Below, in pieces: positions 1 through 9,063 of a stretch of 64,000 nt of DNA. Made by a program: the position numbers and the translations under genes. Under the pieces are notes generated by a model that saw nothing but the letters and a program-made list of their open reading frames with translations, did no database searches and was not told where the DNA came from. The DNA comes from Candidatus Rifleibacteriota bacterium. Lineage in GTDB: Bacteria > Muiribacteriota > Ozemobacteria > Ozemobacterales > Ozemobacteraceae. Position 1 is the stretch's first letter. Every line of letters begins with the position of its first letter. Location: NCBI GenBank assembly GCA_015232575.1, contig JADFZL010000008.1:1-64000 (forward strand). The letters are read 5' to 3'.

Positions 1-11
1 TGCCTAAAAGC

Positions 12-38
12 AAAAAAGCCCATCAGCAGCGGATGGTT
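12..38 (-). terminator. Intrinsic terminator of the tRNA operon
   Basis: Read on the minus strand, CCATC and GATGG form a hairpin around a 7-nt loop, followed directly by GC and a run of six T. It lies just past the 3' end of tRNA-Cys, the last gene of the tRNA cluster, so it probably ends that transcript. Confidence 0.6.
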
Positions 39-47
39 GACTCTGAG

Positions 48-118
48 AGGCAGCAATCGGATTCGAACCGATGATAACGGTTTTGCAGACCGTCGCCTTA
101 CCACTTGGCTATGCCGCC
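48..118 (-). tRNA. tRNA-Cys (GCA)
   Basis: The minus strand folds as a tRNA. The acceptor arm GGCGGCA pairs with TGCTGCC, the T-arm carries GGTTCGAATCC, and the anticodon stem ACGGT/ACCGT holds the loop CTGCAAA, giving anticodon GCA. The discriminator base is T (U), as usual for tRNA-Cys. No CCA end is encoded. It is the last of four tandem tRNAs read from the right. Confidence 0.95.
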
Positions 119-136
119 ATAATCCACGCAAAAAAA

Positions 137-209
137 TGGCCAGAGTCGGAATTGAACCAACGACACACGGATTTTCAGTCCGCTGCTCTACCGGCTGAGC
201 TATCTGGCC
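137..209 (-). tRNA. tRNA-Phe (GAA)
   Basis: The minus-strand cloverleaf has acceptor GGCCAGA pairing with TCTGGCC, discriminator A, T-arm GGTTCAATTCC and anticodon loop CTGAAAA, so the anticodon is GAA. CCA is not encoded. It lies between tRNA-Asp and tRNA-Cys with short spacers, so it is probably processed from one precursor. Confidence 0.95.
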
Positions 210-216
210 AAGGGAA

Positions 217-291
217 CGGGGTCGACGAGACTCGAACTCGCGGCCTCCTGCGTGACAGGCAGGCGTTCTAAACCGACTGAACTACGACCCC
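217..291 (-). tRNA. tRNA-Asp (GTC)
   Basis: The minus-strand acceptor GGGGTCG pairs with CGACCCC and the discriminator is G, as is typical for tRNA-Asp. The anticodon stem CCTGC/GCAGG holds a loop with anticodon GTC. The T-arm contains GAGTTCGAGTCTC. CCA is not encoded. Confidence 0.95.
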
Positions 292-305
292 AAAGTTTAC
301 CGACA

Positions 306-378
306 TGGGCGATGACGGGCTCGAACCGCCGGCCACCTGCGTGTAAAGCAGGCGCTCTGCCAACTGAGCTAATCGCCC
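306..378 (-). tRNA. tRNA-Val (TAC)
   Basis: The minus-strand acceptor GGGCGAT pairs with ATCGCCC and the discriminator is A. The anticodon loop TTTACAC gives anticodon TAC, and the T-arm carries GGTTCGAGCCC. CCA is not encoded. It is the first tRNA of the cluster, just downstream of a strong promoter. Confidence 0.95.
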
Positions 379-392
379 TTCAGGTAAGAAAG

Positions 393-421
393 AGTATATC
401 ATTATATATTTTCAATGTCAA
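393..421 (-). promoter_or_regulatory. Sigma-70 promoter of the tRNA cluster
   Basis: Read on the minus strand this is TTGACA, a 17-bp spacer and TATACT, ending 15 bp before the tRNA-Val gene. The match to the vegetative consensus and the position fit a stable-RNA promoter. Confidence 0.8.
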
Positions 422-431
422 TAAAAAAAAA

Positions 432-866
432 TTAAAAAGTTATTATTTTTTGAGATTTGTGCATTGCATCCAGAAGATCCGTATAGTTAGCCAGTTTTCC
501 GGTAACAAGTCTGTCCATGGCTTTCATTCTATTGATAGCCTGTGCTGAAACCAGAATTTTTACTCCGCTCTTGTCTAACCGGCTTAGAGCTGGCAATATC
601 GGGCTGCCTTCAAAACAGGCAATTACAGACCTGTTCCAGAAAACAATTGTTCTGGGAACAACTTCACTTTCTGAAGTGGCTGTGAGGAAATCTTTGAAAG
701 AGCGCCTCCCATGTTTGTCTCTTGAACCAAGATATGGAGCAGTAAACATGAGGAGATAATTTGATATATTCGCTGAAGGCATCCAGATGCGTTTCTCAAA
801 AAGGACGTCTTCAAAATACTGGTAATTTACTTCCGCTTTGCTTCCCAGAATTTCTTCTCCAGTCAA
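432..866 (-). CDS. DsrE-like protein related to the YedF C-terminal domain
   Basis: The 144-residue product resembles the DsrE-like C-terminal domain of YedF, a protein linked to selenium/sulfur metabolism. The match runs from about residue 40 to the end: a MFTAPYLGSRD segment, then IVFWNRSVI, FEGSPILPALSRL, GVKILVSA and a GKLANYTDLLDAM helix. YedF proteins usually have two cysteines after the GVEIL strand; here the segment reads VSAQAIN, so both are missing and a sulfur-relay role is doubtful. The start is a TTG; no ATG lies in frame upstream before a stop near 938, although the frame stays open there. It lies upstream of the tRNA promoter and has no operon partner. Function is unknown. Confidence 0.6.
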   Translation of the reverse strand: MTGEEILGSKAEVNYQYFEDVLFEKRIWMPSANISNYLLMFTAPYLGSRDKHGRRSFKDFLTATSESEVVPRTIVFWNRSVIACFEGSPILPALSRLDKSGVKILVSAQAINRMKAMDRLVTGKLANYTDLLDAMHKSQKIITF

Positions 867-1009
867 AGATTTCCATAATTCATGTAAGGAAACTGAACAA
901 TAACCCGTGCATGGAAATGCGCTTCGTGTAGAGTATCACAAATTTTCTTTCGATTGTCAAAAATATTTGTCTTTATACAGTGAAAAACAACGGTTATTTT
1001 CAGAAATGC

Positions 1010-2269
1010 TCAAAAGATAATCTCCGTTTCAAAAAATGGCGTGGAATTTTTATCAAACTGTCCGATTGGACCCAGGGCATCGGTAGACTTGCCGTTGACA
1101 TGAACTCCGGCTGTAAGCTTTATTGAATCGATGTTTCTGACTGAAATATTTGGAGTTAAAAGGTATTCACCAGTTGAAAGATTATTGATTCCGGCAAATT
1201 CAACAAAAAGGGTTTCGTTTCTGAAGCCTTTTTTCATGCTCACAGATACAGCCGCTTCAAATGGATTAAGCTGAAAAGGAGTTGAATACTTCAGATCTTT
1301 TGCATAAGAAAACAACGTCTGAACATTGAAATACAAATTGTTTTTGTAGGTCTTATCTGTACCAAAGAGCATATTCAGGCTATCACTGTAAAATTTTCGG
1401 CCAACTCTGCCGTTCGAAAAAGTCGAGAAACATTTTTCCAGCGTATATGCCAATTCGAAACGTATCAGCAAGTCCTTTGCCAGAGTAACATTTCCGTCAA
1501 CAGCCATTGTCTGATCTCTCGGATAACTCGACTTGTACAAGTTTTCATTTATCCTGTCAACAACAGCAATTCGTTCCTTGAAGAAAAACAAATGATATCG
1601 AATTTCGTATTTTGGAAAAGAAGCATTGTATGCAAGATGAAACTGCTGATCAAGATTTCTTGCATCTTCCTGAACCAGTTTTGCACCTTTAATTACCTGT
1701 AAAGCAAGGTATTTCTGAAATCCGCTTGCCCAGGAAGAGAAAATTGAAGCCATTTCGCTTGATTCGAAAACAGGAAGATAATGAAAAGTGAAATTCCGCT
1801 TTGAATTAATATAATAAGTCAATTTTACTGCCGGAACTTCCTTTTTATCTCTGTTGTAGTCATTCGCAAGTCCCACGTAATAACGCCTTGAATTAAGCTT
1901 ATCAACAAATGAAATGTTGTCACCGCTTCCAAGCGTTTCACGCAACTGTCCGAGAAGAAAATCAAAGTTCCCGGATTTGAATTTATAATAACTTTCGCCA
2001 ACATACGACGTCCATGATTTATTGTCTTTTTCCTGATAATAAATACCATTCAGACTGAGAAAGAACTTCTGGCCTTTTTTTGCATCTTTTTCCAGATTAA
2101 TTTTCAAATGATCAAATGAAGAAAATTTATTGAATTTCCAGTTGTGCGAACCCGTAACAACTGGTCTTTCGGGCTCTTCAGCAGCAGAAAAAGCCATTTC
2201 CGCATTAAAAATCAGCAAAAACAGCAGTATCTGCAAAATCAGAAATTTTCTATTCCGGGCAAAAGTCAC
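1010..2269 (-). CDS. Outer-membrane beta-barrel protein, unrecognised family
   Basis: The 419-residue product starts at a GTG with a clear signal peptide: a basic stretch (ARNRK), about 15 hydrophobic residues and a likely cleavage after AFSA. The rest is rich in alternating aromatic and polar strands. It ends in FFETEIIF, the terminal-Phe signature of proteins inserted into the outer membrane by the BAM complex. It looks like a single-chain barrel of moderate size, perhaps a porin-like or DUF1302-like protein, but I cannot name the family. It stands alone; the flanks carry repeats (left of the next gene) and no strong promoter that I could place. Confidence 0.6.
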   Translation of the reverse strand: MTFARNRKFLILQILLFLLIFNAEMAFSAAEEPERPVVTGSHNWKFNKFSSFDHLKINLEKDAKKGQKFFLSLNGIYYQEKDNKSWTSYVGESYYKFKSGNFDFLLGQLRETLGSGDNISFVDKLNSRRYYVGLANDYNRDKKEVPAVKLTYYINSKRNFTFHYLPVFESSEMASIFSSWASGFQKYLALQVIKGAKLVQEDARNLDQQFHLAYNASFPKYEIRYHLFFFKERIAVVDRINENLYKSSYPRDQTMAVDGNVTLAKDLLIRFELAYTLEKCFSTFSNGRVGRKFYSDSLNMLFGTDKTYKNNLYFNVQTLFSYAKDLKYSTPFQLNPFEAAVSVSMKKGFRNETLFVEFAGINNLSTGEYLLTPNISVRNIDSIKLTAGVHVNGKSTDALGPIGQFDKNSTPFFETEIIF

Positions 2270-2440
2270 AATAGTTGTCCGATTTCTTCATATTGAAAAA
2301 TAATGTATCTACTCAATAATTACACTTCACTGATTCAATCGGCAGAATTGACCACATAATTCAGTGAAACATAGCGCACGAATTTGAAAAAATAATGAGA
2401 GAAAAGGAGAAACTATTCGTAAAATTAAGATTATACGTTA

Positions 2441-2534
2441 AGTACGCAAAATCCAAAATAAAAGGGCATTTGCGTGTTAACTTTTTGAGAGATCTCCGTA
2501 AATGCGAGATTTCTCCCTTCGGTCGAAATGACAT
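2441..2534. repeat. Dispersed repeats: GTACGCAAA element plus palindromic element
   Basis: Positions 2441-2487 hold an AGTACGCAAA...TTAACTTTTTGAG element that recurs at 7413, 22889 and 61285. Positions 2487-2534 hold a copy of the palindromic family (core CTCCCTTCGGTCGAAATGAC) that recurs at least ten times in intergenic gaps of this window. The two families are neighbours again at 22858 and 61285, so they may form one composite element. Confidence 0.8.
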
Positions 2535-2573
2535 AATATGAATTATTAAGAGTCGTGCAGGATAGACAGGAGG

Positions 2574-4691
2574 CTATTTTTTGGAAATATTACTTATTCC
2601 ATTCCAGTTTTCACCGGGTGGATTACTGAGACAATAGTTTACTTTTTCTTTGAGAATTGAAACTGTCAGATCGTTTGGATTTGGGCTCTTCAAGTCTGAA
2701 AGAATTTCAGAAGCCTGGATATAATCCATTACGAAGTATGCATTCAGCGCCTTTTCATACAGGCGCGAGAATTCAAGAAGGTCAGTTGCTACTTTATCTT
2801 TTTCCCCAAGAAGCTCGAAAATCTTTATGGAAGCACACTTTCCCTTTACGGTTACAACATCGACCTGCCTCCATTCGAAATGGCTTTCTGACTGAATCTT
2901 CGTATTTTCCTCAACCATGATCTGCGTTCCATAGTGTTTATTCAGCCCCTCGAGACGGCTGGCAAGATTCACTTTGTCACCTATCACAGTATAGAACATT
3001 CTTACCGGAGAGCCGAAATTACCAGCCATAACAGCTCCAGTAGCAATTCCAAAGCGGGTAATTAATTCGGGAAGCCCATTTTTCAGGTTCATTTCATTGA
3101 ATTCATTGAGAAAATTACGGCATTTAAGAGCTGCGCGGACAGCATTTTCGGACTTTCTGCTGTCATCATGAGGAGTTCCCCATAATGCCATTATTGCATC
3201 TCCAACCAATTTATCGATTAATCCGTGGTGGTGTTGAATTATTGCCATCATGTTTTCGTAATAGTTTGCCAGATGTGCGGAGAGAACTTCCGATGGAACT
3301 GTTTCAGCAATCCCGGTCGAATTTTTAATATCTGTAAACAGGATTGCGGCTTCTTTTTGTTTATATTCAAGTTTTGCGGCATTTCCCTGCTGCAGCAGAT
3401 CGCGAACAAGAGTCAAAGGAACATATTTGGAAAATGAATCAAGAGCAGTCATCATGCGAGCATGTGCTTTTGCCAACTTATTCACTTCAAGAATCGGAGA
3501 TTCAATACGCGGAAACTCTGACAAGTCAAGCATTGTCATGCGTTCGCTGTTATCTGCAAGACCCTCCAGAGGATGTGAATACCAGCGTGCCAGCCTTGAA
3601 GCGGTTATCCAGCAGGAAATAAAAATCAGCGCAGAGATAACTGCTATATATCTCTTTTGCAGTTCAAATTCTTCAAGAAGATCAGACTCGGGAATGATCA
3701 TGCCGATCCAGATAGGAGTTTTTTTACTTAAAAAGAACGGACGCTGATGAAATAAGTATTTTTTTCCTTCAATTGTTAAAAAACTTGTATGTTTTCTTTG
3801 TACTTTTTCTTTTGCAAGAGAATCAAAAAGCGAAATTTTCAAATCAGCCAGTGTTGGTCTTTTACCTTTAAAAGAAGCAAGGAATTCTTTTCTTTTTTCC
3901 GCAGAAGAAAATTTCTCTAAACCCGGCAATCCAATTATTGTACCATCATTGGATAGAATAAATGTCTTTCCATTTCTGCTCGGAGAATTCATTACAGAAA
4001 AAGCTGAAATCTTTTCTACTTCCATGTTAAACGTCATGTAAAAAATATTTCCAGAAAGATCAGAAACTGCCCCGGACAATGAAATGCCCGGAAGATTTGC
4101 TGAATGAAAAACGTAGGAATCGGTCCAGGTCGGGGTTGCTGAAACAGGATCGCTTGATAAAGATGCTGATTTTACTGCATCCATGTACCATTGCCTGGTT
4201 CGCGGGTCATACGTCCTTTCAGTTTTCCATTCACGAATTATTTTTCCGGATTGCGAAAAAAGAAGCATGTTTTGAAATTTACTCTCACCTGAATCAATAA
4301 TTCGAACTAGAAGATCTGATGAATCTGCACCGATTCGAAAGCTTGATCCATCGGGTCTTCCGGTGGTAACAGAGGTGATCTGTGGATAAGCAACAAGCAT
4401 GGGAAGAAACAGATTGACAGATTTTGAAGCATCGGATGGATTAAATAGACCGCTTGCTGCCCACTTCCTGGCACATTCAAATCCCTGAATCGAAGGCAGA
4501 AAAAAAGAATTCAAACTGCTTTCAACAGTCTGACCTGTTTTTTCAAGCGAAACCTCAGCAAGATTTTCTGCAAGACGAAAATTTCCAATCGTCCAGGCAG
4601 ACAAATAAATCAAACTTACCGCCAGAGCAATAGCAACAAGGTTAAACCTGAGGCTCGACAGAATTGTAATTAATCCATTTTTAAAAAGCAT
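2574..4691 (-). CDS. Membrane sensor adenylate/guanylate cyclase (class III)
   Basis: The product is predicted to make a cyclic nucleotide in response to an extracytoplasmic signal. From the ATG at 4691 it has 705 residues: a membrane segment at about 16-37, a periplasmic Cache-like sensor at 50-345 (with the RTYDPRTRQWY motif typical of dCache domains), a second membrane segment at 348-366, a HAMP-like linker, and a class III cyclase domain from about 447. That domain shows FTDIKNST and GDAIMALWG, which carry the metal-binding aspartates, then YTVIGDKVNLASRLE. The frame is open to 4916 (780 residues), but the extra 75 residues have no recognisable content and would nearly touch the divergent kinase gene, so I prefer 4691. 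No good ribosome-binding site decides it. Confidence 0.85.
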   Translation of the reverse strand: MLFKNGLITILSSLRFNLVAIALAVSLIYLSAWTIGNFRLAENLAEVSLEKTGQTVESSLNSFFLPSIQGFECARKWAASGLFNPSDASKSVNLFLPMLVAYPQITSVTTGRPDGSSFRIGADSSDLLVRIIDSGESKFQNMLLFSQSGKIIREWKTERTYDPRTRQWYMDAVKSASLSSDPVSATPTWTDSYVFHSANLPGISLSGAVSDLSGNIFYMTFNMEVEKISAFSVMNSPSRNGKTFILSNDGTIIGLPGLEKFSSAEKRKEFLASFKGKRPTLADLKISLFDSLAKEKVQRKHTSFLTIEGKKYLFHQRPFFLSKKTPIWIGMIIPESDLLEEFELQKRYIAVISALIFISCWITASRLARWYSHPLEGLADNSERMTMLDLSEFPRIESPILEVNKLAKAHARMMTALDSFSKYVPLTLVRDLLQQGNAAKLEYKQKEAAILFTDIKNSTGIAETVPSEVLSAHLANYYENMMAIIQHHHGLIDKLVGDAIMALWGTPHDDSRKSENAVRAALKCRNFLNEFNEMNLKNGLPELITRFGIATGAVMAGNFGSPVRMFYTVIGDKVNLASRLEGLNKHYGTQIMVEENTKIQSESHFEWRQVDVVTVKGKCASIKIFELLGEKDKVATDLLEFSRLYEKALNAYFVMDYIQASEILSDLKSPNPNDLTVSILKEKVNYCLSNPPGENWNGISNISKK

Positions 4692-4937
4692 TGCTGAATT
4701 ATATATGAAATTGAAATTTATTGCACAAACAATTATGAGTCTGATATCATTATAGAAAAGCGCATTGATGCGTTCCTGTTTCTTTTGATCGCGCCCTGCA
4801 ACAGCTTTTGGTAGTTTTCCCGAATTAGTATGTGTGTAAAACAGGAATCCTTCAATGACTGTTGATCTATTTAAAGAGCTCTCATCAGAAAGACCTAATT
4901 CAATCTGCGGCTGCATTCACACTACTTTGAGGTAAGA

Positions 4938-6455
4938 ATGGCAAATAAAATACCTTTTCTTGCAAATAGCAGGATACTAATTTCAACGCTGGATTCAATA
5001 GGCGATGGAATTGTTGCAGTCGGTAAAGATGGTGCCATTGAGTACATGAACGGCACTGCAGAGAAAATTACCGGATGGTCATTTACTGAAACGTTCAGAA
5101 AGCCCTTCAGCAGTGTTTTCAAAATCGTTGAGGCCTATTCGGAAAGACCAGCGGACGATTTCTTTGAATCAATTTTCCAGTCAGATTTTGAGCCTGAACT
5201 GGTTGATAATAACGTCTTAATGATCAACGCAAATTTAATTCAAAAGAATGGTTCCAAGAGAACTGTCTCCTGTCGTGCATTTCCAGTTTTTGATCACGAA
5301 AAACAAGAATTGATCGGAATGGTACTTGTGTTTCGTGATGTAACAGAAGAATTCGGCATTCAGGAAGCGCTAAGGGCAAGCGAAGTAAATTATCAGAATC
5401 TCTATGAGGGAATGCATGACGGAATTGCTGCTTTCGACATGAACGGCAGAATAATCAAGTTCAATAAAGCATTCCTTGATATGCTTGGATACAAACATGA
5501 AAATATCTATTCACTCTCACATAATGATTTGACTCCGATAAAATGGCATAAAAAGGAAGAGTTAATAATCAGAGAACAGGTATTAAAAAGAGGTCATTCC
5601 GATTTGTACGAAAAAGAGTATAAAAAAGCAGACGGAACAACCATAAATGTCGATCTCAGGACATACCTAGTAAGAGACGAAAATAATAAGCCTCTTTCAA
5701 TGTGGTCTATCGTTAGAGACATCACTTCCAGAAAAAATGCTGCGAATGAAATCAAACGAATAAATTCGAATCTTGAAGCTGCAAACAAAGAGCTGGAAAG
5801 CTTTTCCTATTCTGTTTCTCATGATCTGAGGGCACCGCTTCGGGCTATAAACGGGTTTTCTGAAATTCTGATTGAAGATTTCAGCTCATCAATGAATGAC
5901 GAGGTAAAAATTTATATTTACAAAATCAGGTCTTCTGCAAAAAGGATGATGCAACTCATTGACGACCTCCTGCAACTTTCAAAAATAAGTCGTACAAGAT
6001 TGTCCAGGACAGATATTAATCTGAGTAAATTGACTGATGAGATAATAGAAACAATGAAGCTGAGCTTCCCTGCAAGGATTTTTGAAATCACTATAAAACC
6101 CGACATTCATGTTCTGGCAGATTACGGTTTGTTGAGAACCACGATGGAAAACCTCATCGGAAATGCATTTAAATATACTGGAAAAAAAGAACTGGCAAAA
6201 ATTGAAGTAGGTTCACAAATTACGAATTCTGAACAGATAGTCTTTGTAAAAGACAATGGCGCAGGTTTTGATATGAAATATTATGAGAAACTATTTACAG
6301 CTTTCCAGCGCCTTCACACAAATAAAGAATTCGAGGGAACAGGCATCGGGCTTGCGACTGTGCAGCGAATCATTAACCATCATGAAGGCCGAATCTGGGC
6401 AGAATCAGAACCTGGTGTCGGCACAACATTCTTTTTCACTCTCGGGCCGTCATGA
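4938..6455 (+). CDS. PAS-PAS sensor histidine kinase
   Basis: The 505-residue product is a soluble, predicted cytoplasmic histidine kinase. It has two PAS domains (about 10-130 and 140-265), a short coiled coil, and a HisKA domain with the phospho-acceptor His295 in SVSHDLRAPLRAI. The ATPase domain shows N-box ENLIGNAFKYTG, G1 VKDNGAGFD and G2 GTGIGLA. The SHDLRAPLRAI form is common in phytochrome-like and PAS-rich kinases. No response regulator is adjacent, so the partner is unknown. It is divergent from the cyclase gene and converges with the 161-residue membrane protein gene, with only 12 bp between the stops. Confidence 0.92.
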   Translation: MANKIPFLANSRILISTLDSIGDGIVAVGKDGAIEYMNGTAEKITGWSFTETFRKPFSSVFKIVEAYSERPADDFFESIFQSDFEPELVDNNVLMINANLIQKNGSKRTVSCRAFPVFDHEKQELIGMVLVFRDVTEEFGIQEALRASEVNYQNLYEGMHDGIAAFDMNGRIIKFNKAFLDMLGYKHENIYSLSHNDLTPIKWHKKEELIIREQVLKRGHSDLYEKEYKKADGTTINVDLRTYLVRDENNKPLSMWSIVRDITSRKNAANEIKRINSNLEAANKELESFSYSVSHDLRAPLRAINGFSEILIEDFSSSMNDEVKIYIYKIRSSAKRMMQLIDDLLQLSKISRTRLSRTDINLSKLTDEIIETMKLSFPARIFEITIKPDIHVLADYGLLRTTMENLIGNAFKYTGKKELAKIEVGSQITNSEQIVFVKDNGAGFDMKYYEKLFTAFQRLHTNKEFEGTGIGLATVQRIINHHEGRIWAESEPGVGTTFFFTLGPS

Positions 6456-6467
6456 GATTATAAAGTA

Positions 6468-6953
6468 TTACTTATAATACACATCTTTTGTTTTGAAATC
6501 CTGGTATTGATGGTAGTGTTCGGGAACAACTGTGGAAGATGCTACCGAATATGTGTAAATGAATGCATCAAAACCGATAAGAAGATAAAGTTTTATGTTC
6601 TGTGTGCCATTTTCGGTGTTTCCGATAGAAAGATCAACATATTTCCAGGAATATTTTGTTTTTATAATGTGTGCTGCCTCTGAAGCCATCTCTACCGGAA
6701 TCAGAAAACTTGCAGCAGAGTTATTCTGAACCAGTTCACGTGCTTTGTTTACATTCAGTTTTTCAATATCTCCAAGTGTTTCTGAACTTGAGGAAATTCT
6801 GACAAGAACCTGAAAATCATTTGCTGCAGCTTCCGAGAGCGGAAGCGTGAATTCAACACCCGGATTAACGTGCCAGACCACTAATCTGAGAACGATATAT
6901 GCGAACAAGATAAGTACAACAGCATTAAAAAGAAGTTTCCGTATTATCTTCAC
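6468..6953 (-). CDS. Single-pass membrane protein, unrecognised
   Basis: The 161-residue product has a short basic N-terminus (MKIIRK), one membrane segment at about 8-27, and a C-terminal domain of about 130 residues that should lie outside the cytoplasm. I do not recognise the family. Its start lies 29 bp inside the end of the AdoMet decarboxylase gene in another frame, which suggests translational coupling and a link to polyamine metabolism or to the membrane proteins farther upstream. A tyrosine-rich tail (YHQYQDFKTKDVYYK) is notable but unexplained. Confidence 0.7.
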   Translation of the reverse strand: MKIIRKLLFNAVVLILFAYIVLRLVVWHVNPGVEFTLPLSEAAANDFQVLVRISSSSETLGDIEKLNVNKARELVQNNSAASFLIPVEMASEAAHIIKTKYSWKYVDLSIGNTENGTQNIKLYLLIGFDAFIYTYSVASSTVVPEHYHQYQDFKTKDVYYK

Positions 6954-7290
6954 TGTTTAATCCCCTTTTGATCTCTTTTCTGCAAATTTTCTCCGGACTG
7001 AAAAAAGTAACCAGCGTCTGATAAGCTTTTTCTGCCTTTTCGGGTGCTCCGCATGCAAAAATGTCAATCAAGGCCATTTCAGATTCGGGCCATGTATGAA
7101 CTGCAATATGCGACTCGGCAAGAAGCGCAAAGGCTGTGTATCCAAAAGGTTCGAACTGATGTGTCTTAGTACAAATTTTTCCCAGACCTGATTCCCGAAT
7201 AGCATGTTCAAGAATCAGCAATCCTGAATCTTGTTTCAGAAGAGCGTTTCGATCACATTTATAAAAATCTGCAAGTATATGCAGTGACAA
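6925..7290 (-). CDS. speD: S-adenosylmethionine decarboxylase proenzyme (SpeD/SpeH type)
   Basis: The product makes decarboxylated AdoMet, the aminopropyl donor for spermidine. At 121 residues it matches the short bacterial class. The self-cleavage site is Glu59-Ser60 in the ESHIAVHTWPE motif; Ser60 becomes the pyruvoyl group. His65 and Cys80 (in DIFACG) match the known processing and proton-donor residues. The start is a TTG at 7290 preceded by a good GAGGTGA site 7 nt upstream. The gene is followed by an overlapping membrane-protein gene. A membrane-type spermidine synthase lies 220 bp upstream on the same strand, with a dispersed repeat in the gap. Confidence 0.93.
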   Translation of the reverse strand: MSLHILADFYKCDRNALLKQDSGLLILEHAIRESGLGKICTKTHQFEPFGYTAFALLAESHIAVHTWPESEMALIDIFACGAPEKAEKAYQTLVTFFSPEKICRKEIKRGLNSEDNTETSF

Positions 7291-7412
7291 ATTATTTCAC
7301 CTCAATTTTTACGAAAGTCATTTATATAGCCACTAGAATTAACCTGATTACTGAATAGATGTTTTTCATTGGCATTCTGTTACTGAGCACTTTTGAAGTA
7401 AGCAGAAAACTA

Positions 7413-7465
7413 AGTACGCAAAGTCTTAAACAAGGGGACAAATTTGCATTTTAACTTTTGGGAGG
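7413..7465. repeat. Dispersed GTACGCAAA repeat
   Basis: The segment reads AAGTACGCAAAGTCTTAAAC and ends in TTTGCATTTTAACTTTTGGGAG. It matches the elements at 2441 and 61285 over most of its length. It separates speD from the spermidine synthase gene. Confidence 0.65.
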
Positions 7466-7510
7466 GCTGTTGATTAATGACCCTTTTATTAAAATATTCT
7501 GTACTAAGTG

Positions 7511-9043
7511 TTACAGGTGCCATTGTTTCCAGCCTTCGTGATAATATGTTTTAATCTTTTGAGTGTTGAGCGTATTTAGCTCTGTTTCCATGTAATCCAT
7601 GTCAGGGGAAAATACAACCATGCCTTTCAGATTATCCTTTGTGAGAAATTTGCATCCAGCTGGAGGTTCAATGTTTTCCCATTGAATATTGAGAGGAGAA
7701 GCCATCACAAATCCCCATTCTCCAAAAGTTGGAATATATGCGTGGTAAGCATAAGTATTTAAGGTTTTATCCTGCTGATACGGTGATTCGATTGAATTCA
7801 TGGTATTTCTCACGCACCAGAAAGCTTTACGTGAATAGAGTGGCGAAGTTGCCTGAGTTGCAACGATTCCGCTTTTCGATAGGTGCTTCACAAGAAGACG
7901 ATAAAAAGATACCGAGTACAATCTACTTAAAGATGAATCGTCAGGGTCAGGAAGATCGATGATTATCACATCAAATATTTCTCTGGAATTTTCAATAAAT
8001 TTCCAGGCATCGAGATTAATTATCTGAACCTTCGAATCAGAGAGAGAATTACAATTCAATGATGCAATCAAAGGATTTGATTTACAAAAATCGGTGATTC
8101 CGTTGTCAATATCAACAAGAAAAATATTCTTTACGTCAGGATATTTAAGCACTTCACGCACAGCAAGGCCATCACCGCCGCCAACTATGAGAACTTTTTC
8201 CCTGTTTTTTGCTGCTGACATTGCCGGATGGACGAGAGATTCATGATAACGGTATTCATCCCTTGAACAGAACTGGATGCTTCCATTGATGAACATGCGA
8301 ATATCATCTTTAAACCTTGTAATAATAACCCTCTGATAAGGAGTTGTAACCGCGTAAATAATATCATCTTTATATAGTACATTTTCTGAATACGCCGATA
8401 TTTTTTCTGAAAAGACAAAAAACAGCAACAGCAAAGAAAAAGCGCCTATAAAAAGGGAAGTCTTGAATTTCATCCCCTTAATTACACTGCGAAAAACATA
8501 TATCGCTGCTCCACCGACAAAAACATTCATCATTCCGAACATCAGACTTGTACGTATCAAACCGAGCCTGGGAACCAGGACAAGCGGAAAAAGAAGGGAC
8601 GCGCAAAGTGCTCCGATGTAGTCTGCTGTCATTACATTTGAAATAAGAAGCCTCATGGTCGTGTACTGTTTCATGATTCTCAATGCCAGAGGCAATTCGA
8701 GGCCAACAAGTGTTCCAATTGAAATTGAAACGATAAACAGAAAAGGCATGTAATTATCAATTTTTGAAAAAGCCAGAAAAAGAATTATCGAGCTTAATCC
8801 GCCAAGAATTCCAAGAGCAATCTCGCTCAGTACAAAGTATTCAATCAGGTCTTTTTTGATAAATCTTGAAATGTAGGAACCGAGTCCCATTGAACTCATG
8901 AAGATGCCTATTGCAAGCGAGAACTGGAATACAGAATCGCCGAGAAGATAACTGGAAATTGTTCCAGCTAGAAGCTCATAAATTATTCCACATACCGCAA
9001 TGAGGAAAACAGAAAAAAGCAGAAAGACACCGGCAGTATTCAT
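7511..9043 (-). CDS. speE: Membrane-fused spermidine synthase
   Basis: The product is predicted to move an aminopropyl group from decarboxylated AdoMet to putrescine or another amine. It has 510 residues: about seven membrane segments over residues 1-215, then a spermidine-synthase domain from about 225 to the end. The domain shows TTPYQRVIITRF, LNGSIQFCSRDEYRYHE (here with I for L), VLIVGGGDG for the donor site, LVDID, and DVIIIDLPDPDD, which holds the catalytic aspartate region. Free SpeE is about 280 residues, so the membrane part is an extra. Downstream is speD; upstream, 20 bp away, is a DUF350 gene. The context suggests a polyamine made at, or used on, the membrane. Confidence 0.9.
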   Translation of the reverse strand: MNTAGVFLLFSVFLIAVCGIIYELLAGTISSYLLGDSVFQFSLAIGIFMSSMGLGSYISRFIKKDLIEYFVLSEIALGILGGLSSIILFLAFSKIDNYMPFLFIVSISIGTLVGLELPLALRIMKQYTTMRLLISNVMTADYIGALCASLLFPLVLVPRLGLIRTSLMFGMMNVFVGGAAIYVFRSVIKGMKFKTSLFIGAFSLLLLFFVFSEKISAYSENVLYKDDIIYAVTTPYQRVIITRFKDDIRMFINGSIQFCSRDEYRYHESLVHPAMSAAKNREKVLIVGGGDGLAVREVLKYPDVKNIFLVDIDNGITDFCKSNPLIASLNCNSLSDSKVQIINLDAWKFIENSREIFDVIIIDLPDPDDSSLSRLYSVSFYRLLVKHLSKSGIVATQATSPLYSRKAFWCVRNTMNSIESPYQQDKTLNTYAYHAYIPTFGEWGFVMASPLNIQWENIEPPAGCKFLTKDNLKGMVVFSPDMDYMETELNTLNTQKIKTYYHEGWKQWHL

Positions 9044-9063
9044 GCTACAAATATGACATATTT

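Noticed and set aside
71..548. Two open frames across the tRNA cluster
   Set aside because: They only translate tRNA genes on the opposite strand and the tRNA promoter; no protein-like sequence.
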